DNA from: Euryarchaeota archaeon UBA19
Lineage (GTDB): Archaea; Thermoplasmatota; Poseidoniia; Poseidoniales; Thalassarchaeaceae
Assembly (NCBI GenBank): GCA_002502175.1
Contig: DAPQ01000065.1
Coordinates: 595 to 10,254 of the forward strand
DNA: 9,660 nucleotides
Direction of reading: 5' to 3'
Shown here in pieces: positions 1 to 5,193 of this stretch; position 1 is the stretch's first letter; each line of letters begins with the position of its first letter. The notes under the pieces were generated by a model. That model was not told where the DNA came from, ran no database searches, and worked only from the letters and a program-made list of their open reading frames with translations. The position numbers were made by a program, and so were the translations under genes.

Positions 1-9
1 CGTCCACCA

Positions 10-987
10 TCAAGCTTCAATCGGAGGCGCAAGCTGATTGAGGATCTTTAGCAAGCCACGAAGAGTTACTTCACTGATTCCAGATACCTTGCAGACTTCA
101 CTTTGGGTTCTTGGTGAAGTACTCTCTTGCGAGACGCGATAGAGAATCACTCCAGCAATACCTGAAGGCTTCTTTCCTTGCCAAGATAGGTCTTCTCCGA
201 CCTTCTTCCACATGTTACGGGCTGCTCCTAATACGGGTGGAGGAAGTTGTAGGTCTGAATGGAACTTTTCGAAGTACTCTTCAGGCCCAGTAATGTGATG
301 TGTACCTAAGTTCCTAGCAACTAAGCGAATGGTTCTCTTCAGTTCTTTTTCCTCTACTTCGGTTCTCATATCGAATGCTTCAGCAATCTCTTCGATTTTA
401 CGAGGAATTCTTGCTTCGCGCGCGGCGATGTAAACACAAGCAGCAGATACGCCGCGAATACTACGACCGGTTACCAAGCCACGTTCTACAGAGTGTCGGT
501 AAAGCGAAGCTGCTTGCTGTTCAATCTGAGGCGGCAAGTCTCCACGATCACGGATGAACTGCATTGCAGTCGTTAGGTTGCGCGCACGCGAGTCTCTTGT
601 CTTACTTCTCTGGTCAATACGCTGACGCCTTCGCCAATCTCGAGCCGACTTACCAGTCATTCCATGGCGCTTTGCAGCACCTGAAGTCAAGTCAATACGA
701 CTTATTTCGGTAGAGAGGCCTTTGTCAGAGATTGTCAGAGTTGTTGGCGCTCCGACTCTGCTGCGATCCGCAGCGTCGGAGTGATTTACCCACTCTGCCC
801 CAGGGTCAATCATATTCTGAGCTGCAACAAATCCACAAACAGCACAACTGGTTTCACCACGTACTACATCCGTGTCCCACTCATCACTTCCACAAACTTC
901 GCAAGCACCTGATACAATCTCGGTATTCCTGGCTTGCGAAGGGCGTACACCACTTACAAATGGCTTCTTTCTCTTTGTGTTTCTCAT
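10..987 (-). CDS. tfb: Transcription initiation factor B (TFB, archaeal TFIIB)
   Basis: This general transcription factor bridges TBP on the TATA box to RNA polymerase and reads the BRE element. From Met at 987 (325 aa) the order is: a short basic N-terminus; a zinc ribbon with Cys29, Cys32, Cys48 and Cys51 (C-x2-C-x15-C-x2-C); the B-reader/linker with DPGAEW, RVGAP (77-81) and GLST (90-93); then two cyclin-like repeats at about 130-220 and 228-318. The second repeat ends in a helix-turn-helix (about 294-316) that would contact BRE. All key parts are present. In-frame ATGs also occur at 1035 and 1065. I chose 987 because GGAG lies 9 nt upstream (997-1000) and because a TATA box at 1069-1076 predicts a transcript starting near 1047, which excludes 1065. 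The 1035 start with a very short leader remains possible. The gene is divergent from gcvT, and its downstream neighbour lies outside the window. The family call is nearly certain; whether it is the main TFB or one of several paralogues cannot be told. Confidence 0.97.
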   Translation of the reverse strand: MRNTKRKKPFVSGVRPSQARNTEIVSGACEVCGSDEWDTDVVRGETSCAVCGFVAAQNMIDPGAEWVNHSDAADRSRVGAPTTLTISDKGLSTEISRIDLTSGAAKRHGMTGKSARDWRRRQRIDQRSKTRDSRARNLTTAMQFIRDRGDLPPQIEQQAASLYRHSVERGLVTGRSIRGVSAACVYIAAREARIPRKIEEIAEAFDMRTEVEEKELKRTIRLVARNLGTHHITGPEEYFEKFHSDLQLPPPVLGAARNMWKKVGEDLSWQGKKPSGIAGVILYRVSQESTSPRTQSEVCKVSGISEVTLRGLLKILNQLAPPIEA

Positions 988-996
988 AGTACTCTT

Positions 997-1000
997 CTCC
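997..1000 (-). promoter_or_regulatory. Ribosome binding site deciding the TFB start
   Basis: On the minus strand AAGGAG is followed by 9 nt and then ATG at 987. The GGAG core matches the archaeal anti-Shine-Dalgarno. Neither upstream in-frame ATG is better supported: 1035 has no SD-like sequence before it, and 1065 lies upstream of the predicted transcript start. This favours the 325-residue TFB. Confidence 0.6.
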
Positions 1001-1068
1001 TTGGGTTGTTGGCTCTTAGTGCTTCGTTCACTCATGTTAACTCTTGGTTGTATAGTGCCGCCCATCAG

Positions 1069-1082
1069 TTATAAAACTTTGT
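1069..1082 (-). promoter_or_regulatory. BRE/TATA promoter of the TFB gene
   Basis: The minus strand reads ACAAAGTTTTATAA, a purine-rich BRE-like stretch directly before a TATA box. This is the archaeal core promoter arrangement. With the usual TATA-to-start distance of about 26 nt, transcription should begin near 1047, giving a leader of about 60 nt to ATG 987. The core TTATAA is itself palindromic, so the plus strand also carries TTATAAAA and the element could in principle fire towards gcvT. The better BRE lies on the TFB side. Confidence 0.6.
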
Positions 1083-1095
1083 CCTATATGTTTGG

Positions 1096-1105
1096 TTAAA
1101 ATTTA
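1096..1105 (+). promoter_or_regulatory. Candidate TATA element for gcvT
   Basis: TTAAAATTTA is the most TATA-like plus-strand sequence lying between the divergent TFB promoter and gcvT. It would place transcription initiation near 1126, upstream of the GTG codons at 1177 and 1195. CTATATG at 1084-1090 is an alternative. There is no strong BRE in front of either, so this is a weak call. Confidence 0.3.
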
Positions 1106-1122
1106 CAGAAATAGTGCCATTA

Positions 1123-1145
1123 CTCTCTAATTTGTCAATAGAGAG
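1123..1145 (+). repeat. Inverted repeat in the gcvT upstream region
   Basis: CTCTCTA (1123-1129) and TAGAGAG (1139-1145) are perfect complements separated by 9 nt. They could form a 7-bp hairpin or a dyad operator near the predicted gcvT transcription start. No known RNA family is recognised, and no glycine riboswitch core is visible. The half-site TAGAGA recurs in the palindrome at 2334-2347. Confidence 0.5.
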
Positions 1146-1176
1146 ATTATTGCACCTATCGCTTCCCCAAAGGTTC

Positions 1177-2328
1177 GTGTCAGATAGTCCACCGGTGCGT
1201 ACTGCGTTGTATGCTTGCCATCTAGAGTCAGAGGCAAAGATGGTTGATTTCCATGGGTTTGAATTGCCAATATGGTATAGCTCAATCCAAGAGGAACATC
1301 TGGCTTGCAGATCTTCAGCAGGAATGTTCGATGTTTCACACATGGGCTTCTTCTCCTTCCGAGGCGACAAAGTTAGACAGTGGCTCGAGAGTATATCAAC
1401 TCAGAGAGTTTCTTCCTTTGCTCCAGGCCGTTGCGGTTACACACATTTTCTTGACCATGAGGGTCAAATCATCGATGACATGATTTTTGCAATTAAATCC
1501 GATGATTGTGTATTGGGAGTGCCGAATGCCTCCATGGTTCCAACCATGTGGAATTGGTTCTGTGAATTATTACCTGATGATGGCTCGGTAACTGTAGAGA
1601 ATCTTTCAGATGAGACAAGTATTATTGCTCTACAAGGACCAAATTCCGCAGAAATTCTCACCGCTGCATTGGGTGGAGAAAATAGCATTGGGCGCTTCAA
1701 GTGTCAAGAAATAGCCCCCAATGAAGCGGGAATAACCGGTTGGATTCAGGGCACGGGTTACACCGGAGAGAGTGGTGCAGAAATTTTTGTTCCGAACGAA
1801 CAGGCCGGCTTACTATGGAATCTGTTTTTGGACTCAGGCAGGAGTCACGGTTTGGTTCCGGTTGGTTTGGGTGCTAGGGACACACTTAGGCTTGAGAAAG
1901 GCTACTTATTATCCGGTCAAGACTTCCTCTGGCCAGGTTTAGGAATTCAGCCTGATGAATCTTTACCCTCAGATTTCCTTGCCCGCGACACAGCAGAGAC
2001 AGCCGTTCCATTTGGCCTCGATATGGATCACGACTTTGTTGGCCGCAGCCGCGTTCTATCTTCGCTAGATTCGGGTGTAAAATGGCATGGTCTTCGATGT
2101 CTTGACAGAGGCCCTGCGCCTCGATTAGGTCACGCTGTAAAATCATCTGATGACGACGATTCAGAAATAATCGGATACGTAACTAGTGGCTGCCCATCCC
2201 CGTCTCTATCGAGGACAGGAATAGCCATGGCCTACCTAGACAATGTCGAAATTGGCACAGAGGTTTGGATTCAGGCCAGTCCAAGAAGGCGAGTAAGGGC
2301 AGAAGTAGTCCGCCCTCCTTTCGTTTGA
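1177..2328 (+). CDS. gcvT: Glycine cleavage system T-protein (aminomethyltransferase)
   Basis: GcvT takes the aminomethyl group from the lipoyl arm of the H-protein, releases ammonia and loads the one-carbon unit onto a tetrahydrofolate-type carrier. From GTG 1177 (383 aa) the family landmarks are: KMVDFHGFELP; EEHLACRSSAGMFDVSHMG (FDVSHMG at 51-57); IIDDMI (98-103), which holds the conserved Asp matching the catalytic Asp of this family; NAS (117-119); IALQGPNS (150-157); TGYTGESGAEIF (193-204); GLGARDTLRLE (230-240); GYVTSG (333-338); and the C-terminal PPFV. Between SGQDF and DFVGR it is about 13 residues longer than common GcvT proteins. No ATG precedes the conserved N-terminus. Candidate starts are GTG at 1114, 1177 and 1195, none with a clear SD; 1177 leaves a short lead before the conserved RTALY, while 1114 adds 21 unremarkable residues. 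The gene is not adjacent to gcvPA/gcvPB, but all three are on the plus strand within 7 kb. The family is certain; the start is not. Confidence 0.95.
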   Translation: MSDSPPVRTALYACHLESEAKMVDFHGFELPIWYSSIQEEHLACRSSAGMFDVSHMGFFSFRGDKVRQWLESISTQRVSSFAPGRCGYTHFLDHEGQIIDDMIFAIKSDDCVLGVPNASMVPTMWNWFCELLPDDGSVTVENLSDETSIIALQGPNSAEILTAALGGENSIGRFKCQEIAPNEAGITGWIQGTGYTGESGAEIFVPNEQAGLLWNLFLDSGRSHGLVPVGLGARDTLRLEKGYLLSGQDFLWPGLGIQPDESLPSDFLARDTAETAVPFGLDMDHDFVGRSRVLSSLDSGVKWHGLRCLDRGPAPRLGHAVKSSDDDDSEIIGYVTSGCPSPSLSRTGIAMAYLDNVEIGTEVWIQASPRRRVRAEVVRPPFV

Positions 2329-2333
2329 TTGTG

Positions 2334-2347
2334 TAGAGAATTCTCTA
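2334..2347. repeat. 14-bp perfect palindrome between gcvT and the EF-hand gene
   Basis: TAGAGAATTCTCTA is a perfect dyad with no spacer, 5 bp after the gcvT stop. GAGAATT occurs twice, at 2336-2342 and 2349-2355, a 13-bp step. Without a loop it makes a poor hairpin and it has no T-tract, so a protein-binding site is more plausible than a terminator. It lies about 70 bp before the next start codon. Confidence 0.6.
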
Positions 2348-2406
2348 TGAGAATTTACCTCTGCGCCGGCGTAATACTCATGACCATTGTTGGCCAGCGG
2401 ATAATT

Positions 2407-2412
2407 AGGTGA
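2407..2412 (+). promoter_or_regulatory. Ribosome binding site of the EF-hand gene
   Basis: AGGTGA, a 6-base match to the archaeal anti-SD complement (GGAGGTGAT), sits 4 nt before ATG 2417 and fixes that start. Confidence 0.8.
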
Positions 2413-2416
2413 GCAT

Positions 2417-4222
2417 ATGAGTGCAAGATTTGAAGCGGTCGCACTTAAGAAACTGCAAGAGATTATTCAGGAAAAAGGGATTAGTGCTGAGGCAATATTT
2501 TCTAAATTCGATATTAATAATGACGGAAGTTTAGACCCCGAAGAATTTAGGCGAGCAATAGCATCAATTACAGGTCAAAATGCCCCTGATGCAATAATTA
2601 GGGCGGTTTTCTCAGCTCTTGATAGCGATGGTGACAACACTCTAGATCTTGCAGAACTCCTTGCCTTGGCAGGAGGTGGACAAGCCGGAGCAATCACAGG
2701 AGAAGTCAATGAAATCACAATTCAGGGACATACCATTCCAGAATACAACGGCAATTATCTTCGCGGAGAAGACATTAACGGGCAACCAAGTTTTTCCAAG
2801 CCTTCAGGTCATACACTTTACTTTTACAATATGTCAGCTGGAGGCGCTAAGTCTTGGAGCTTGCATAAACGTCGAACGGATGGTAGTAAAGATCACTATG
2901 ATGGGGGATGGACTAGACCTCCTTCATCCGGAGGCCTGCCATTAGGTTCCAGAAGATGGGTTGGTGTAGGAATGCTAACCATCACTGCAGTCGGTGATCG
3001 GTTAACTCCAACTGCACAAGAAGCAGAAGATGAAGAAACAACAGATATCAGAATTGAAATCCAGAAAGCAAGATACAAGTCAAACGAATCAATCTCGGTT
3101 AATTTCACCGGGCCTACATTAGGTTCTGATTCATGGTTAGGTGTTGTGCCTGCTAAAATAAAGCATGGGGATTCAACAGTAAATAGATACAACCGAGTTT
3201 CTTATTTTGATATGGAGGGGCAATCTATTGGAACTCACATCTTTGAAAATCCAGGAGAGGGCGATTGGACAATCAGAATGAATGAGGGTTCCGGAGATGA
3301 ATTGGCTTATGTTGAGTTTAGCGTTGATCTGGCTGAAGAGGAAGAACTCAATCCAATTCCAGTGGAGTCTGATGAATCCAATTTAGAATCTACTTCCGAT
3401 GATGGGTTATACTCTGTAGATAAGATGATGACAGATCTTGGTCCTGACTTTACCAACGACCTTGAGAGCTTACTTTCCAATCCTAATCAAAGCATAGATG
3501 AGGTTAGAGCAGCAGCGGATGAAATTGCTGAAGAAAAGATACGTGATTTACCATTCCTTTTCCAATCCCCAGCGAGGAGAATGTGGTCCAGTAATGCAGA
3601 TACAATTCTGGCAAAGATGGTCGAGAATCTGCCGCCACCGGAGGATTTGGCAAAGGCCGCCGCTGTCGCTGGTGCAGTTGGCGTAGGGGCTGCAACGGTG
3701 GCAGCCCAGGCTGGGTTAGATGCACAAACTCCCGAAGAGGCAATCGTGGATGCGGTAGTGAATACCGTTGTTGATCATGCTGCCGAAGTTGTGCTAGATA
3801 CAGTTTCTCCAACATATGATTCCACACCGGATACAACCTCGGAGGTTGCTGTTGAAGAAACTCCTGAACCAGAGGTTACTACCGAATCAACCGGTCTAGA
3901 CTTAGTTGCTATTTCTACAGCATTGAATGAATCACGCTTCCTAAACGACCAAGTCGAAATTATCGAGGCGGCAACGGGTAAAATCGCTCAAGCATCGGTA
4001 CGCGTGGACAAAATTGAGAGAACCTTCTCGATTGGTATTGATGATGAATATCGAGGAGGGCAGACAATAATTGGTAGTATAGATGGAGTTGGAGAAGTCG
4101 AGGTTCACCTCAAGGCTTCAGCCGACATTTCTTCCTTTAGACCAAACCATAATTCTGACTTAGCTCTTACACTGCATAAGTGGAATGGAATTAGAAAGAG
4201 ACTCGAATTGTACGCTCAATGA
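2417..4222 (+). CDS. EF-hand multidomain protein of unknown function
   Basis: The 601-aa product is not recognised as a named protein. Residues 1-85 form a two-EF-hand module with complete calcium loops: D32-N34-D36-S38-D40-E43 and D69-D71-D73-T75-D77-E80. Residues about 95-185 form a compact Trp/Tyr/Gly-rich domain (IPEYNGNYL, NGQPSF, LYFYN, WSLHKR, GGW, RRWVG), which recalls small repeat domains in marine protist proteins. Residues about 209-305 look like an Ig-like beta sandwich (YKSNESISVNF, DSWLGVVPA, GDWTIRM). An acidic linker leads to a helical region (330-408) and an Ala/Gly/Val-rich stretch (about 409-433) that could be a membrane-associated or packing helix. A Pro/Thr/Glu-rich spacer (462-492) precedes a beta-rich C-terminal domain (495-600). 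There is no N-terminal signal peptide, so the EF-hands are probably cytoplasmic unless export is unconventional. It follows gcvT by 88 bp and converges on the SDR-like gene. Calcium binding is well supported; the biological role is unknown. Confidence 0.8.
   Translation: MSARFEAVALKKLQEIIQEKGISAEAIFSKFDINNDGSLDPEEFRRAIASITGQNAPDAIIRAVFSALDSDGDNTLDLAELLALAGGGQAGAITGEVNEITIQGHTIPEYNGNYLRGEDINGQPSFSKPSGHTLYFYNMSAGGAKSWSLHKRRTDGSKDHYDGGWTRPPSSGGLPLGSRRWVGVGMLTITAVGDRLTPTAQEAEDEETTDIRIEIQKARYKSNESISVNFTGPTLGSDSWLGVVPAKIKHGDSTVNRYNRVSYFDMEGQSIGTHIFENPGEGDWTIRMNEGSGDELAYVEFSVDLAEEEELNPIPVESDESNLESTSDDGLYSVDKMMTDLGPDFTNDLESLLSNPNQSIDEVRAAADEIAEEKIRDLPFLFQSPARRMWSSNADTILAKMVENLPPPEDLAKAAAVAGAVGVGAATVAAQAGLDAQTPEEAIVDAVVNTVVDHAAEVVLDTVSPTYDSTPDTTSEVAVEETPEPEVTTESTGLDLVAISTALNESRFLNDQVEIIEAATGKIAQASVRVDKIERTFSIGIDDEYRGGQTIIGSIDGVGEVEVHLKASADISSFRPNHNSDLALTLHKWNGIRKRLELYAQ
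4216..4222. other. Overlapping convergent stop codons
   Basis: In TCAATGA the last four bases before the end hold the plus-strand TGA (4220-4222) of the EF-hand gene, and the first three read TGA on the minus strand (4216-4218) for the SDR-like gene. The two genes overlap by 7 bp, so there is no intergenic space for a terminator, and each transcript's end must extend into the other gene. Confidence 0.9.
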
Positions 4223-5061
4223 CCGGCGAATTCGAAGGCTTCCTGCAACATTTCTTCCAGACTGATTTCTGGTGAGAAGCCAAATCTCATTTCTAGGTCT
4301 CTAGCATCTACTATTCCGAACACTTCTTGTGAATCATCCTGTCCATATTCAGATTCGCATCCAGTCTTTTGATTGTAAATCGCAGCAAGGTCAGCCATAC
4401 TGATTGCCTTGCCAGAACCAACGGAGATGCTCTCGCGGGTAGGTGGCGGATTCTCTAGCACAGCTCCGATTATCGTCACGAGATCTTGTACGTGAACAAA
4501 ATCCTTGACATCAGAGCCATCTCCAGGGATGTTTATCCAACCCATCATACATTCCATTGCCCATTGATGTAGTAATCCATTGGCTTCGGATCCATCCAGA
4601 AGAACACCTTGTACGTTTGAAGCGCGTATGATGCTGACAGGCCTCTCGGCTTGCGCTCGCTCAAGCGCCATCTCTTCCATCCATAATTGGCCTTCAGCAG
4701 CAGTGTCTCTTGGAGCGAGTGTAGAATCGTACCCATAATACGGCTCATCGGGCTCCCATTGTGGGTGTACTCTGAGGGTTCCAACAATGATCAGATGTAA
4801 TTCTCCATGCCGGTCGACCGCATCCAAAATCGGTCTTGATTGCTCCCGCATTCGAAGTAATGTTTCCCGGTCGTCTCTGCCGAAGGTAGAGTCTATTGGT
4901 TTGGAATTAATGTGAACAATTGCATTACATGATGTTAGTAGTGCATCCAGCGTCATTTGGTCTTCCATAGCCTCAGGTGGAATCTCTACAGCCGCGTCTC
5001 CAAGCATATCCAATATATACGGAGCAACGAACCTATCGGGTGCGCTAACAGCGACCTTCAT
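4216..5061 (-). CDS. Degenerate extended-SDR (NAD-dependent epimerase-like) protein
   Basis: This 281-aa protein has the overall plan of NAD(P)-dependent sugar-nucleotide epimerase/dehydratases: a first beta strand (MKVAVSAP); RASNVQG (146-152), matching the family's R-x-x-NVYG; GDGSDVKDFVHVQDL (180-194), matching G-x-G-x-x-RDFVHVDD; and VGSGKAIS (214-221). Two defining motifs are missing. The dinucleotide-binding GxxGxxG after strand 1 is replaced by SAPDRFVAP, and where YxxxK should stand the sequence is PRDTAAEGQLWMEE (117-130), with Ala and Gln in place of Tyr and Lys. Normal redox catalysis is therefore unlikely; a binding, scaffold or regulatory role is inferred. The reading frame is intact, with no sign of a frameshift. 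The start at 5061 begins exactly at the Rossmann strand and has GGTGAT 3 nt upstream; an in-frame ATG at 5139 would add 26 unconserved residues and leave only about 54 bp before gcvPA. The fold call is strong; the substrate is unknown. Confidence 0.8.
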   Translation of the reverse strand: MKVAVSAPDRFVAPYILDMLGDAAVEIPPEAMEDQMTLDALLTSCNAIVHINSKPIDSTFGRDDRETLLRMREQSRPILDAVDRHGELHLIIVGTLRVHPQWEPDEPYYGYDSTLAPRDTAAEGQLWMEEMALERAQAERPVSIIRASNVQGVLLDGSEANGLLHQWAMECMMGWINIPGDGSDVKDFVHVQDLVTIIGAVLENPPPTRESISVGSGKAISMADLAAIYNQKTGCESEYGQDDSQEVFGIVDARDLEMRFGFSPEISLEEMLQEAFEFAGH

Positions 5062-5064
5062 TGT

Positions 5065-5070
5065 ATCACC
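5065..5070 (-). promoter_or_regulatory. Ribosome binding site of the SDR-like gene
   Basis: GGTGAT on the minus strand, 3 nt before ATG 5061, matches the 3' part of the archaeal SD consensus. It supports the internal ATG over the longer reading frame from 5139. A GGTGGTG sequence also lies shortly before 5139, so the choice is moderate rather than certain. Confidence 0.55.
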
Positions 5071-5180
5071 AATACTCGACCTTCTTCCATAACCTAAGAG
5101 TGTGTCGGTAAGTAGTGTTTGATTTGTTGAACGAACCATTGAAGCACCACCCGCAATTCAGCAGGACCGCCCAAGGGCTA

Positions 5181-5186
5181 GAGGTG
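5181..5186 (+). promoter_or_regulatory. Ribosome binding site deciding the gcvPA start
   Basis: GAGGTG ends 7 nt before ATG 5194. The alternative in-frame GTG at 5188 would leave only 1 nt of spacing, so ATG 5194 is preferred. No convincing TATA box is visible in the GC-richer 54 bp before it; the promoter probably lies further upstream, within 5090-5140. Confidence 0.8.
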
Positions 5187-5193
5187 CGTGTGG

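Noticed and set aside
10..1065. Full-length TFB reading frame from ATG 1065
   Set aside because: The BRE/TATA element lies directly before this ATG, so transcription should start downstream of it, and the ATG at 987 has a GGAG. The extra 26 residues are low-complexity and polar.
1066..1176. Glycine riboswitch upstream of gcvT
   Set aside because: No paired aptamer core or conserved glycine-riboswitch sequence can be seen in this short stretch; only a simple 7-bp dyad is present.
3641..3715. Ala/Gly/Val-rich stretch of the EF-hand protein as a firm transmembrane helix
   Set aside because: It is only mildly hydrophobic, dominated by small residues and flanked by acidic segments; a packing helix in a soluble protein is equally likely, so no membrane topology was assigned.
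3504..3836. 110-codon minus-strand reading frame inside the EF-hand gene
   Set aside because: It is antisense to an intact protein with clear domains, is rich in Pro, Leu, Gln and Arg in a shadow-frame fashion, and has no RBS or promoter. The same applies to the other opposite-strand frames within gcvT, gcvPA, gcvPB and the membrane protein gene.
4223..4290. Transcription terminator for the EF-hand gene
   Set aside because: There are only short, interrupted T runs inside the opposing gene and no stem-loop with a T-tract; nothing supports a specific site.
5062..5139. N-terminal extension of the SDR-like protein from ATG 5139
   Set aside because: It places 26 unconserved residues before the first Rossmann strand and would leave almost no room for the divergent gcvPA promoter. 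A GGTGAT sits directly before the internal ATG.
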